DNA of 64,000 bases from Chersky-840 sp035604715 (GCA_963731665.1 CAVSWP010000008.1:372001-436000); one strand, 5' to 3'. Positions 34,355 to 43,159 are shown, counted from the stretch's first letter. Numbers and translations are program-made. The notes: generated by a model not told the origin, from the letters alone.

Positions 34355-34888
34355 GTGACCGCGTACGTGGCCATGCTCCGGGGGATCAACGTCGGCGGCC
34401 ACGCCAAGCTGTCCATGGCCAACCTGCGCGCCGCCTTCGCCGCCATGGGACACGAAGACGTCCAGACCTACATCCAGAGCGGCAACGTGCTGTTCCGAGC
34501 ACGTGCCCCCGCCGCCCAGACCCAGGCCGCCATCGAAATGGGGCTCGAGCAACGTTTCGGCCTGGTGACCACGGTCGTGCTGCGGACGGATTCGCAACTG
34601 GCCGCCGTGGTGGCCCACAACCCGTTGACGGCGGGAGCCCGGAACCCGGCCAAGCTGCACGTGACGTTCCTGGCCACCAAGCCGGCGCCGTCGCGGGTGG
34701 CCGAGCTCGACAGCGCGGCCTTCCTCCCCGACGAGCTGCGCGTGGTGGGTCGAGAGGTCTACCTGCACTGCCCCGACGGCTACGGCCGGACCAAGCTCCA
34801 CAACGCCTTCTTCGAGCGTTCCCTGCAGGTGGTGGCGACGACGCGCACGTGGAACACGGTCACCACCCTGGCGCGCATGATGTCGTGA
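34355..34888 (+). CDS. DUF1697 family protein
   Basis: 177 residues from GTG 34355. The family signature is strong: YVAMLRGINVGGHAKLSMANL at the N-terminus (AMLRGINVGGH), then YIQSGNVLFRA and the C-terminal YGRTKLHNAFFERSL and TTRTWNTVTTLA. DUF1697 proteins are small cytoplasmic proteins of unknown function. It starts 11 nt after the ABC-F stop and may be cotranscribed with it. Confidence 0.88.
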   Translation: MTAYVAMLRGINVGGHAKLSMANLRAAFAAMGHEDVQTYIQSGNVLFRARAPAAQTQAAIEMGLEQRFGLVTTVVLRTDSQLAAVVAHNPLTAGARNPAKLHVTFLATKPAPSRVAELDSAAFLPDELRVVGREVYLHCPDGYGRTKLHNAFFERSLQVVATTRTWNTVTTLARMMS

Positions 34889-34949
34889 GGGCGGCGTCGA
34901 CGACCTGGCGGGGTCCACCTGATCGGCACCCGGCCAGGGGCCGTGACCG

Positions 34950-35705
34950 TCAGCCTCCCCCGTCCACGGTGATGACCTGCCCGGTCAGGTAGCCCGCCTC
35001 CTCTGAGCACAAGAAGCGCACCACCCCGGCCACGTCCTCGGGCCGGCACACCCGGCCGAAGGCGGCGTTGGCGTCCATGGTGGAGATGTCCTGCACGCCC
35101 ATGGCCCGCACCAGCCTCCGGCCCATCTCGGTGACGACCAGTCCCGGGGCCACCACGTTCACGTGGATGCCGTGGCGGCGCTCTTCCTTGGCGAGCGTCA
35201 TGGCCAGCGCCTCGAGAGCGGCCTTGGCCATGTTGTAGGGCGAGCTGTTGGGCCCCAGGACCTGGGCCGCCACACTGGAGATGAACACGACGTCGCCTCG
35301 GGGGGCGCTGCGCATCGACGGGATGACGAGTCGGCACAGATGATGGGCGCCCAGCGCGTGGATGGCGATGACGCGCTCGAGCTCGGCGGGGTCGGTGTCG
35401 ACCACGCTGTGTCCCCGGCTGGCGATGCCGGCCGCGTGCACGAGGGTGTCGACGGCCCCGAAGTCCTCGAGGACCCTCCCCACCATGGCCTCGTCCTCGG
35501 GCGCCGACTCCACCGACGCCCGGTAGGGCCGGGCCCGACGGCCGAGCGCCTCGATGGCCCCCACGGTGTCGAGCGCCGCCTCCTCGTCGCGGCGGTAGAC
35601 GACCGCCACGTCGAAGCCGTCGCCCGCCAGGGCCAGCGCGCACGCCCGCCCGATCCCCCGGCTCCCTCCGGTGACGAGCGCGACCCTCCCCCCGGAACCC
35701 GGCAT
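34950..35705 (-). CDS. Short-chain dehydrogenase/reductase (FabG-like)
   Basis: 251 residues. Cofactor motif ALVTGGSRGIGRA, structural AAGI in place of the usual NAG, catalytic Ser in VVFISSVAAQ and the YNMAK Tyr/Lys pair, ending with LTGQVITVDGGG as in FabG-type reductases. The cofactor is probably NADP(H). It is 12 nt downstream of the DUF35 gene on the same strand and convergent with DUF1697. The acyl or steroid substrate is not evident. Confidence 0.9.
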   Translation of the reverse strand: MPGSGGRVALVTGGSRGIGRACALALAGDGFDVAVVYRRDEEAALDTVGAIEALGRRARPYRASVESAPEDEAMVGRVLEDFGAVDTLVHAAGIASRGHSVVDTDPAELERVIAIHALGAHHLCRLVIPSMRSAPRGDVVFISSVAAQVLGPNSSPYNMAKAALEALAMTLAKEERRHGIHVNVVAPGLVVTEMGRRLVRAMGVQDISTMDANAAFGRVCRPEDVAGVVRFLCSEEAGYLTGQVITVDGGG

Positions 35706-35717
35706 CGGCGTCCCGGC

Positions 35718-36128
35718 CTACGCCGCGGGTCGGAACACGGGGACGTGGTACCCGTCGCCGACGTCGGTGAACTCCACGCGCAGCGCCATCCCCACGGCCA
35801 GGTCGTCGAACTCGCACTCCACCACGTTGGTCATCATGCGGGGCCCCTCGGCCAGGTCCACCACCGCCGCGACGTAGGGCACCCGCTCGTTGAAGGGCGG
35901 GAGGTCGTTCTGGTGGACGATCGACCACGTGTAGAGCGTGGCGTCCCCGCTGGCCTGTTCCCACGACACGGTGTCGGCCCCGCAGCGGGGGCAGAACGGC
36001 CGTGGGTAGTAGTGGGCCTGGCCGCAGGTCGAGCAGCGCATGAGCAGGAGCCGGCCCTCCCCCACGGCGTCCCACCATGGCTGGGTGAAGTCGTCGGGGG
36101 TGGGGAGATCGAATCGCGTGCCGGCCAT
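35718..36128 (-). CDS. DUF35 Zn-ribbon/OB-fold protein
   Basis: 136 residues from the ATG of MAGTRFDLP. A rubredoxin-like zinc ribbon has C32-x2-C35 and C46-x2-C49 (RCSTCGQAHYYPRPFCPRCG) preceded by the N-terminal helix PWWDAVGEGRLLL; the C-terminal OB fold includes YVAAVVDLAEGPRMMTNVV. DUF35 proteins act as acyl-CoA-binding partners of thiolases or of MaoC hydratases in steroid and acyl-CoA pathways; no thiolase gene is adjacent here. Confidence 0.88.
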   Translation of the reverse strand: MAGTRFDLPTPDDFTQPWWDAVGEGRLLLMRCSTCGQAHYYPRPFCPRCGADTVSWEQASGDATLYTWSIVHQNDLPPFNERVPYVAAVVDLAEGPRMMTNVVECEFDDLAVGMALRVEFTDVGDGYHVPVFRPAA

Positions 36129-36203
36129 GTGTCTGCCTCGTCGGTCCTCGGGAAGGTCTTGTCGGTCGGCCCTGCTGGGGGCTCGTGGTGGCGCGGCGCC
36201 GTG

Positions 36204-36233
36204 TTGACCCTGGCTGGCGCCATCGGCCATGCT
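36204..36233 (+). promoter_or_regulatory. Candidate sigma-70-type promoter
   Basis: TTGACC at 36204-36209 and CATGCT at 36228-36233 are separated by 18 bp in the divergent gap upstream of the SDR gene at 36287. The -35 is near consensus, the -10 is weak. Positional prediction only. Confidence 0.35.
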
Positions 36234-36286
36234 GCCCGGGTTCCAGATCCGACGTCAACGTGGCGCGAGAAGCAGGAGGACGCCTG

Positions 36287-37192
36287 ATGGGCATGCTCGA
36301 GGGGAAGACCGCCATCGTGAGCGGGGCCGGGCGCGGAATCGGGCGCGAAGAGGCACTGCTGCTCGCGGCGGAAGGCGCCAAGGTGATCGTCAACGACGTC
36401 GGCGCCTCGCGGGCAGGCGAGGGTGCCGACGTGCACCCCGCCGAGCAGACCGTGCAGGACATCGTCGCCGCCGGAGGCGAGGCCCTGCTCAACAGCAGCG
36501 ACGTCAGCTCGTGGGCCGGCGCCGAGGCCCTGGTGGCGCAGGCCGTGGACACGTGGGGAAAGCTCGACATCCTGGTGAACAACGCCGGCATCCTCAGGGA
36601 CAAGATGAGCTTCAACATGGACGAGTCGGACTGGGACGACGTCATCCGGGTCCACCTCAAGGGCCACTTCGCCCTGTCGCACTTCGCGGCGGTGCAGTGG
36701 CGCAACCGCGCCAAGGCCGGCGAAGAGGTCTCGGGACGCATCATCAACACGGCGTCCGAGGCCGGGCTGTTCGGCAATGCCGGTCAGGCCAACTACGGAG
36801 CGGCCAAGGCCGGCATCGCGGCGATGACGATCATCCTCGGTCGAGAGCTCGAGCGTTACGGCGTGACCGTCAACGCCATCTCACCCCGGGCGCGCACCCG
36901 CATGACCGAGGACCTCTTCGGGGCCATGGCCAAGGCCGAGGAGGGCAAGTTCGACGCCTTCGCCCCCCAGAACGTGGCGCCCCTGGTGGCCTTCCTGGCA
37001 TCGGACGAGGCCGCCGACATCAACGGGCAGAACTTCGTGGTGTTCGGCGGCTCGGTCTGGGTCATGGCCGGATGGCAGCCCGCCGGCCACCTCAAGCGCG
37101 ACTCGGCGTGGACGCCCAAGGAGCTGGCCGACAACAAGTCGACGCTGTTCGCCACGCGCCCCTCGGGCCTGCCCCCCTTCAGCTTCTTCTGA
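36287..37192 (+). CDS. SDR, HSD17B4/MFE-2-like 3-hydroxyacyl-CoA dehydrogenase type
   Basis: 301 residues, ATG preceded by AGGAGG. Cofactor motif IVSGAGRGIGREEA, then VIVNDVGASRAGEG, LVNNAGILRDKM, and the catalytic block INTASEAGLFGNAGQANYGAAKAG with Y and K. The long loop after NDVG and the C-terminal extension (AGWQPAGHLKRDSAWTPKEL) are typical of the peroxisomal multifunctional-enzyme-type dehydrogenases. Likely step: oxidation of 3-hydroxyacyl-CoA in the surrounding acyl-CoA locus. Confidence 0.88.
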   Translation: MGMLEGKTAIVSGAGRGIGREEALLLAAEGAKVIVNDVGASRAGEGADVHPAEQTVQDIVAAGGEALLNSSDVSSWAGAEALVAQAVDTWGKLDILVNNAGILRDKMSFNMDESDWDDVIRVHLKGHFALSHFAAVQWRNRAKAGEEVSGRIINTASEAGLFGNAGQANYGAAKAGIAAMTIILGRELERYGVTVNAISPRARTRMTEDLFGAMAKAEEGKFDAFAPQNVAPLVAFLASDEAADINGQNFVVFGGSVWVMAGWQPAGHLKRDSAWTPKELADNKSTLFATRPSGLPPFSFF

Positions 37193-37250
37193 TCCCGCGG
37201 CCCGGCGGCGTCGGGGCCCCCGTGGGCGGCAGCTGATTACGCTGCGGACC

Positions 37251-38183
37251 GTGGGGCGTCGCACCCTGGGTTGGCGGGACTGCGTAGCCGTCGTGACCGG
37301 CGGTTCCCGGGGGATCGGCCGTGCCATCGCCGAGCACGCCGTGGCCCGCGGGGCCCGCGTGGGGCTCGTCGCCCGCCACCGCGCCGCCCTCGACGCCACC
37401 CTCGAGGCTTTGGGCGGCTCGCGGGTGGGAGCGGTCGCCGCCGCCGACGTCTCCGATCGTTACCAGCTCGAGCAGGCACTGGCCGACCTGTCGGGCGAGC
37501 TCGGTCCCGTCGACATCCTGGTGAACAACGCCGGGTTGGGAGCCGCCGGGCCCACGGCGGTGGTGCCGGTGGAGGCCTTCGAACAGGTGATGGCCATCAA
37601 CTACCTGGGCACCGTGTACGGCACCAAGGCCGTTCTTCCCGGCATGCTGGCGCGCCGGCGGGGCCACATCGTGAACATGGCCTCGGTGGCCGGCCGTTTC
37701 GCCGCACCCGGGGAGGCCGCCTACTCCGCCACCAAGTTCGCCGTGGTGGGGTTCACCCAGGCGCTGGCGCTCGAGCTGCACGGCTCGGGCGTGGGCGTGT
37801 CGTTGATCGACCCGGGCCCGGTCGACACCGGCGCCGCCGACACCGGGGGCGCCGACTACCAGCGGGGCTGGCCCCGCCCCGTCCCGGCGGCCCGGGTGGC
37901 CACCGCGGTGTGCGAGGCCGTCGAGCGCGGCCGGTTCGAGGTGTTCGTCCCGCCCTGGTACCGGGCGGTGGGCGTGGTCCAGGCGGGACTGTCGGGGGGG
38001 CTGCGCCTCCTGCCGCCAAGGGTCTTCGGGATCACCCCCTCGGAAACCGACGTCGCCGAGGCCGTGGCCGGAGCGGCGGCGCGGCGGGGGCGGGCGGGTC
38101 CTGTCCCGGCAGAGCCGGTCCCCGACGAGAGCGTCCCTGACGAGAATGTCAGGTACGGCGGCGGGGATATGGATAACCTCTGA
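37251..38183 (+). CDS. Short-chain dehydrogenase/reductase, extended C-terminus
   Basis: 310 residues, GTG start. Cofactor motif VVTGGSRGIGRAIAEHAVARG, LVNNAGLGAAG, catalytic Ser in IVNMASVAGRFAAPGEA and YSATKFAVVG. The C-terminal about 100 residues include a region (RFEVFVPPWYRAVGVVQAGL) seen in membrane-associated SDRs, and finish with a PVPDESVPDE low-complexity tail. Substrate unknown; probably cotranscribed with the preceding SDR. Confidence 0.86.
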   Translation: MGRRTLGWRDCVAVVTGGSRGIGRAIAEHAVARGARVGLVARHRAALDATLEALGGSRVGAVAAADVSDRYQLEQALADLSGELGPVDILVNNAGLGAAGPTAVVPVEAFEQVMAINYLGTVYGTKAVLPGMLARRRGHIVNMASVAGRFAAPGEAAYSATKFAVVGFTQALALELHGSGVGVSLIDPGPVDTGAADTGGADYQRGWPRPVPAARVATAVCEAVERGRFEVFVPPWYRAVGVVQAGLSGGLRLLPPRVFGITPSETDVAEAVAGAAARRGRAGPVPAEPVPDESVPDENVRYGGGDMDNL

Positions 38184-38227
38184 CAGCTCGACGGGGAGCG
38201 GCACATCCACAAGAGGGGGAGACCCAC

Positions 38228-38785
38228 ATGATGTTCGGAACACACCGCAGCGAGACGGTCCGCACCACGAGGCGACGCCGACCGCGGCGCTCACCGCGCG
38301 TGGCCGCCGTCGCCGTCATGGCGGGGATCTCCCTGGGCGCGGCGGCGTGCAGCAGCTCGCCGGCGGCGGCGACCTACAACCCCACCACGGCCAAGACCGA
38401 CATCGCGGCCAACTACGACACGCTGTTCCACTTCTCGACGGGGACCCTCGCCTCCAAAGAGGCCGTGATCCAGGACGGCACGGGGCTCAAGACCGCCATG
38501 CACCAGGCGCTCACGTCGTCGGAGTCCAGCGCCGCGCAGGGCGCCAAGGTCGACAGCGTCAGCTTCCTCAGCACCTCGCAGTGCACCGGCAAGAAGCTGC
38601 CGACGCCGTGCGCAAAGGTGAAGTACGACATCCTCGGGTCGGGGGGGACCGCCATCCTGGCCGGGAACACCGGCTACACGGTCCTGGTCAACGGCAAGTG
38701 GGTGGTGGCCAAGACCACCATCTGCACGTTGCTGGGGCTCTTCTACACGGCCTCGGGCAAGTCGGGGACGCCGCCGGGTTGCTGA
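38228..38785 (+). CDS. Probable lipoprotein
   Basis: 185 residues, ATG preceded by GAGGGGGAG. A very basic N-terminus (TRRRRPRRSPR) and a short hydrophobic stretch lead to the lipobox SLGAAAC with C41 as the lipidated residue. The mature part is about 145 residues of mixed alpha/beta character with two further cysteine pairs (STSQCTGKKLPTPC; TTICTLLG). No family was recognised. A strong hairpin terminator follows immediately. Confidence 0.75.
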   Translation: MMFGTHRSETVRTTRRRRPRRSPRVAAVAVMAGISLGAAACSSSPAAATYNPTTAKTDIAANYDTLFHFSTGTLASKEAVIQDGTGLKTAMHQALTSSESSAAQGAKVDSVSFLSTSQCTGKKLPTPCAKVKYDILGSGGTAILAGNTGYTVLVNGKWVVAKTTICTLLGLFYTASGKSGTPPGC

Positions 38786-38791
38786 GGTCGG

Positions 38792-38823
38792 GCTGAGCTC
38801 GCGCCTCGGGGCGCGGGCTCAGC
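38792..38823. terminator. Strong hairpin between convergent genes
   Basis: GCTGAGC-T-CGCGCC at 38792-38805 pairs with GGCGCG-G-GCTCAGC at 38810-38823 around a TCGG tetraloop, with one internal T/G opposition. It sits 7 bp after the lipoprotein stop and 26 bp before the convergent MaoC stop, so it can serve both genes. Confidence 0.75.
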
Positions 38824-38848
38824 TCCCGCCGGATCGAGCGGTGCTGGC

Positions 38849-39280
38849 TCAGACCTTGCTGGGCAGCACGGCCGTGGCCTCGCCCACGACCTTCACCTCG
38901 CCGTCCCCGTTGGCGAGGCTGCACTCGAGGTCCACCAGGTGGCGGCCGTCCTCGACCCGCTTGCCGGTGACCACGATCCTGGTGGTGAGCTCTTCCCCGG
39001 GCCAGGTCTGACGGGAGAAGCGCACCTTGTAGTGCGTCACGTTCCCGGCCCCCACGTAGTCGGTGAGCGCCGTGCCCAACAGGCCCATGGAGAACATCCC
39101 GTGGCCGAACACGCTGGGTTGGCCGGCCGCGGTGGCCAGGACCTCGTCGTGGTGCATGGGGTTGTAGTCACCGGACGCCCCGGCGTAGCGCACGAGATCG
39201 GTGCGCGTCAGGGTGTGGCGCTTGGCGGCGGCCTCATCACCCTCTTTGACGTCCTCGAAGAACCTCGTCGCTGACCCCAT
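38849..39280 (-). CDS. MaoC-fold dehydratase, HadB-like catalytic type
   Basis: 143 residues from ATG 39280 (AGAAGG 7 nt upstream; ATG 39286 is an alternative). The hot-dog fold hydratase motif is intact: RYAGASGDYNPMHHDEVLA carries the catalytic Asp and His, followed by FGHGMFSMGLLGTAL and the strand VRFSRQTWPGEELTT. It hydrates enoyl-CoA/ACP. A second MaoC-fold protein lacking the catalytic His is encoded 2.8 kb upstream on the same strand and could be its partner. Confidence 0.87.
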   Translation of the reverse strand: MGSATRFFEDVKEGDEAAAKRHTLTRTDLVRYAGASGDYNPMHHDEVLATAAGQPSVFGHGMFSMGLLGTALTDYVGAGNVTHYKVRFSRQTWPGEELTTRIVVTGKRVEDGRHLVDLECSLANGDGEVKVVGEATAVLPSKV

Positions 39281-39363
39281 GTCCATCCCTTCTCGACCGG
39301 TTCCGGCAGCTTGGGCGGCGTGTCCGGGCGCTGTCAAACCGCGCCCCGGCGCCCCGGGGAGCC

Positions 39364-41574
39364 TCAGCTCCCGGGCTCGGGGTCCCGGGGCAGACCCAGG
39401 ATGCGCTCGCCGATGACGTTGCGCTGCACCTCGCTCGTGCCCCCGGCGATGGTCAGACAACGCGTCGACAGGAAACCCTGGCTCCAGCGGCCGGCGTCGT
39501 CCTCGGTGGTGGCCCCGGCCGCCCCCAGCAGCATGAGCCCGTACTCCTGGACCCGCTGCTCGTGCTCGGCGCCGAGCAGCTTGCGCACGCTCGCCTCGGG
39601 ACCGGGCTCCACGCCCGACACCGAGCGCAGCGTGGTGCGGGCCCCGAGCAGCGCCACCGACTGCGCTTCGGCCAACAGACCCCCCACTCGGTCGAGGACC
39701 ACGCCGTCCTCGGGCCCGTCGGCCGCCACCGACTTGAGGATCCCCTCGATCCCGAACCCGAAGGTGGCCCCCGTGGCCATCGACACCCTCTCGTTCTCGA
39801 GCGTGGTGCGGGCCAGGCGCCATCCCCCGTTCACGGCGCCCACCACGCAGTCGTCGGGGACGAAGACGTCGGTGAAGAACACCTCGTTGAACATGGCCGC
39901 CCCGGTGATCTCGCGCAGGGGCCGCACCTCGATGCCCGGGCTGTGCATGTCGACGATGAAGTAGGTGATCCCTTCGTGCTTGGCGGCGTCGGGGTCGCTG
40001 CGCGCCAGGCAGATGCCCCAGTCGGCGCGCATGGCGATCGACGTCCACACCTTCTGGCCGTCGAGCACCCAACCGCCGTCGTGGCGCGTGGCGCGCGTCG
40101 AGAGGGCGGCGAGATCGCTGCCCGCGCCGGGCTCGCTGAAGAGCTGGCACCACACCATCTCGCCCCGCAGCGTGGGCCCCACCCAACGCTCCTGCTGCTC
40201 GGGGGTCCCGTGGGCGATGATGGTGGGCAGTGCCCACGCCCCCACGGCCAGATGGGGCCGGTGCACGTGGGCGGCGGCGAGCTCCTCGTCGATCACCAAC
40301 TGCTCCACCGGCCCCGCCCCCCGGCCCCACGGCACGGGCCAATGCGGCGTGAGCAGGCCGGTGTCCACCAGACGACGGCGCCGCTCGGTCGAGTCGGGTG
40401 CGGCGGCCACCTCGGCCACCACGGCGCGCACCTCCTCCCGGAGGCGCTCCGCGTCGTCGGGAAGGTCGAGCACCGGCCGGCGCCGGGCGCCTTCGAGGGC
40501 GGCGCGCGACGCCTCGGCGCGCAACGACGAGCTGGGGCCCACCAACTGGCGCAACGACAGGGCCCGGCGCAGGTACAGGTGGGCGTCGTGTTCCCACGTG
40601 AACCCCATGCCCCCCAGCACCTGGATGCAGCCCTTGGCGCACTCCACGAAAGCGTCGAGGGCGAAGGCACCCGCCAACACCGCCGACAACCGGGCCTGCG
40701 AGGCGTCGCCGGCGTCGGCGGCCTGCGCCGCGTCCCACGCCAGCGCGGTGACCTGCTCCACCGCCACCAACATGTCGGCCAGGCGGTGCTTGATGGCCTG
40801 GAACTGCCCGATGGGACGCCCGAATTGGCGGCGATCGATGGCATAGGCGGTCCCCACCTCCAGGCACCAGCGCGCCCCGCCCGCACATTCCGCCGCGGCC
40901 ATGACGAGTGCCAGGTCCCGCACCAGCGAGCTCGACACCCCCCGCAACTGGCGCTCGGGCACCACCGCCAGGGCCTCGACGCGCACGGCGCCGACCCGGC
41001 GGGTGGGGTCGAGGCTGGCGAGCGGGCGCGTGGTCACCCCGGCGCCGTCGAGGTCGATCACACACCACACCACGCCGTCGGACACCGCCACCGGTGCCAG
41101 CAGGCGCCGGGCCAGGGTGGCTCCGAGGACGGGGCCGACCTCCCCGCCCACTTCCAGGGTGCCGTCGCCGGCGGGCGTCCCCTCGAGCATGCCCGACCCC
41201 GCCGTGACCACGGCGGTGGGCACCGTGCCGTCGACCATGGGAGCGAGCAGGGCCTTGCGCTGGGGGTCCTCGGCGCCAGCCGCCACCACGGCGGCCGCCA
41301 GCATGGTGGGCAGCGCCGGTCCGGGGATCACGGCCCGGGCGAACTCCTCCACCACCACGGCGAGCTCGAGCATCCCGAACCCCTGGCCACCGTGCTCCTC
41401 GTCGACGTGGATCCCCAGCCACCCCTGCTTCGCCAGCTCGTCCCAGAACGGCGGCATGGTCTCGAACTCGGCGTCGAGCAGGGCGCGCGCCACCGCGGGC
41501 GGACAGCGCGCCTCGAGCCAGCGGCGCACCGTGCGCCGCAGCTCCTCGTGGTCCTCCCCGATCCCGATGGGCAT
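39364..41574 (-). CDS. Fused double acyl-CoA dehydrogenase (FadE34-like architecture)
   Basis: 736 residues, twice the length of a single acyl-CoA dehydrogenase. The N-terminal unit (about 1-350) contains GWLGIHVDEEHGGQGFG and RRQFGRPIGQFQAIKHRLAD with IQVLGGMGFTWEHDAHLYL; the C-terminal unit (about 370-736) has LFSEPGAGSDLAALSTRA, the substrate block GGWVLDGQKVWTS and LTIAGGTSEVQRNVIGERIL. Single-chain pairs of this type resemble mycobacterial FadE34, where two half-units replace a heterodimer. It oxidises an acyl-CoA with FAD; the steroid-side-chain analogy is inference. The gene is flanked by the MaoC and DoxX genes. Confidence 0.9.
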   Translation of the reverse strand: MPIGIGEDHEELRRTVRRWLEARCPPAVARALLDAEFETMPPFWDELAKQGWLGIHVDEEHGGQGFGMLELAVVVEEFARAVIPGPALPTMLAAAVVAAGAEDPQRKALLAPMVDGTVPTAVVTAGSGMLEGTPAGDGTLEVGGEVGPVLGATLARRLLAPVAVSDGVVWCVIDLDGAGVTTRPLASLDPTRRVGAVRVEALAVVPERQLRGVSSSLVRDLALVMAAAECAGGARWCLEVGTAYAIDRRQFGRPIGQFQAIKHRLADMLVAVEQVTALAWDAAQAADAGDASQARLSAVLAGAFALDAFVECAKGCIQVLGGMGFTWEHDAHLYLRRALSLRQLVGPSSSLRAEASRAALEGARRRPVLDLPDDAERLREEVRAVVAEVAAAPDSTERRRRLVDTGLLTPHWPVPWGRGAGPVEQLVIDEELAAAHVHRPHLAVGAWALPTIIAHGTPEQQERWVGPTLRGEMVWCQLFSEPGAGSDLAALSTRATRHDGGWVLDGQKVWTSIAMRADWGICLARSDPDAAKHEGITYFIVDMHSPGIEVRPLREITGAAMFNEVFFTDVFVPDDCVVGAVNGGWRLARTTLENERVSMATGATFGFGIEGILKSVAADGPEDGVVLDRVGGLLAEAQSVALLGARTTLRSVSGVEPGPEASVRKLLGAEHEQRVQEYGLMLLGAAGATTEDDAGRWSQGFLSTRCLTIAGGTSEVQRNVIGERILGLPRDPEPGS

Positions 41575-41602
41575 GTTCAGACTCTCCTCGTCCGGTGTGC
41601 GG

Positions 41603-42052
41603 TCAGAACCAGCCGATGAGGTGGTCGATGGACCACACCTGCCAGCCGTGGGTCCCCAGCACCACGGCGGCGGCCAGGACCATCATGAGGTTCTGGCCCT
41701 GTTCCGCCCAGTCGTGGATCATGAGGACGAAGTACACGAGGTTCAGCGCGATGCTGGCGAAGGCCGCCACGGGGGTGAGCAGTCCCAGGCTGAGCCCCAG
41801 CCCGAGCGACAGCTCGCTCATGAGCACCACCCACGTCATGGCCTTCGGGTGCGGCTTGACGACGGCGTCGAAGCCCTTGCCCACCGCCTTGAAGCGGTGC
41901 TTGGCGGCGATGTCCGCCGCCCAGTTGATCCCCGCCTGCCGGCGGATCCAGGCCGTGAGGTTCTTGTGGCGGAAGCTCTCGAGCCACCACAGCCCGAGCC
42001 CGATGCGCAGGACCGCGGCCCACTGCGGCCCACTGAGCAACGAGGTCTTCAT
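41603..42052 (-). CDS. DoxX-family membrane protein
   Basis: 149 residues with about four hydrophobic segments. The N-terminal pattern VLRIGLGLWWLESFRHKN and the helix MTWVVLMSELSLGLGLSLGLLTPVAA are characteristic of DoxX/SURF4-type proteins. An extramembrane stretch (about 35-70) is rich in Lys. Function in this locus is unknown; some DoxX proteins support redox or thiol homeostasis. Confidence 0.8.
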   Translation of the reverse strand: MKTSLLSGPQWAAVLRIGLGLWWLESFRHKNLTAWIRRQAGINWAADIAAKHRFKAVGKGFDAVVKPHPKAMTWVVLMSELSLGLGLSLGLLTPVAAFASIALNLVYFVLMIHDWAEQGQNLMMVLAAAVVLGTHGWQVWSIDHLIGWF

Positions 42053-42124
42053 CCCGCTCGTTCTAGCACCGCCCGACCTGGGAACTCATACCCGCGCTCC
42101 CGTGCCTTGGGCCCGGTCGGGCCC

Positions 42125-42622
42125 TCAGCCGCGGTGGATGAGGTTGAACCTCGAGGTGACCACGGGCTCGTTGCTGGCCTCGTCGCGCCACACCGTCTCG
42201 GTCACGAGGAAGGTCATCGTCTTGCCCTTGGATTCCTTGGCGTAGGCGTCGACCACGTGTCCCTCGCCCACCAGCACGTCCCCCACGAACACGGGCCGGT
42301 GGTAGACGAACTCCTGCTCGCCGTGGAGGATGATCCCGCCTTTGGCCATGAGGGGCCCGATCACCTCGCCCAAGGGATTGCCCTTGGGCTTGTCGGCCGG
42401 CTGGTCCTCGACGAACTCGCCCCACGTCTGCATGACGAACGGGTACGTGGGGGGCACCGGGATCGCCGGCAACCCCGCTTCGGCGCTGGCCCGAGGATCG
42501 CGGTACACCGGGTTGGCGTCGCCCACGGCGGTGGCGAAGTTGGCGACCGGCCCCCGCTCGACGACCACCTTCGACTTGCTCATGGGTTTGCCGATGATGG
42601 TGCGCAGCTCGTCGTCGGACAT
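42125..42622 (-). CDS. MaoC-fold (FAS1-like) dehydratase subunit, HadA/HadC-like
   Basis: 165 residues, ATG preceded by GGGGAGG. The hot-dog fold is recognisable from the N-terminal IGKPMSKSKVVVERGPVANFA and AVGDANPVYRDP, then GEQEFVYHRPVFVGDVL and TFLVTETVWRDEASNE. In the active-site block the catalytic His of the HadB type is replaced (DANPVYRD), as in the HadA/HadC subunits that bind substrate but do not catalyse. It may form a heterodimer with the catalytic MaoC protein at 38849-39280. Confidence 0.82.
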   Translation of the reverse strand: MSDDELRTIIGKPMSKSKVVVERGPVANFATAVGDANPVYRDPRASAEAGLPAIPVPPTYPFVMQTWGEFVEDQPADKPKGNPLGEVIGPLMAKGGIILHGEQEFVYHRPVFVGDVLVGEGHVVDAYAKESKGKTMTFLVTETVWRDEASNEPVVTSRFNLIHRG

Positions 42623-43159
42623 CGTGTCCCTCCCCTGATCCGGACATCGGCCCCAGGCCTGCCCACGCCATGACGCCCGGCGGGCAGCCGGCCGGGGCGC
42701 CAACGTAGCCGGGGCGCCCGACCGGGTGCGACTCGACGGCGGGCCCGCCCCGCCGCCGGGCCACGCCCGGCGAGAGCCCCATCACCCCCTGACCTGGGCA
42801 CCAGCGCGACCACGGCGGGCGACACCCATCACGGGGGCCGGGTCGGGCACGGCCATTAGGGACTTTGGTCCCTAGTGGGGGGTCGGGCCAAGGCCCAAGA
42901 TGTGCCGAGCTTCGTCGCCCGCTGCTTTTCCCGGTCGGTGGCGAGCACGGGGACGGTGCCGAAAATGCCCCCGGCCACCCCCCGGATTCGGACCGCCGGC
43001 CCCGCCTGATCGAGCAGCCCCCAGCGTGATCGGGCGGGTTCCGGCGTGCCCGTCGCCGACCGCCCCTGCTACCGTGCCCGCGTCCCGGCACACCGGCACC
43101 TCTGGCACCTCCGGCGGCCCGGCCACGGTGTGTCCACGGCGACCACGGCGAGGAAGGCG
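42623..43159. other. Divergent intergenic region, 537 bp
   Basis: No convincing gene on either strand. It separates the minus-strand MaoC gene from the plus-strand crotonase gene and contains the DosR-like palindrome at 42856-42875. The length and the palindrome suggest a control region for both directions. Confidence 0.6.
42856..42875. promoter_or_regulatory. DosR/DevR-box-like palindrome
   Basis: TTAGGGACTTTGGTCCCTAG. The arms GGGAC and GTCCC are separated by TTTG and flanked by TTA/TAG. The mycobacterial DosR consensus is TTSGGGACTWWAGTCCCSAA: same 20-bp length, same 4-bp spacing, with mismatches only at the third, twelfth and last three positions. The site is 234 bp upstream of the MaoC gene and 285 bp upstream of the crotonase gene. 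Binding by a DosR homologue is inferred. Confidence 0.5.

Noticed and set aside
38146..38796. Plus-strand frame overlapping the lipoprotein gene
   Set aside because: Out-of-frame reading; the lipobox-bearing frame has the ribosome site and cysteine motif.
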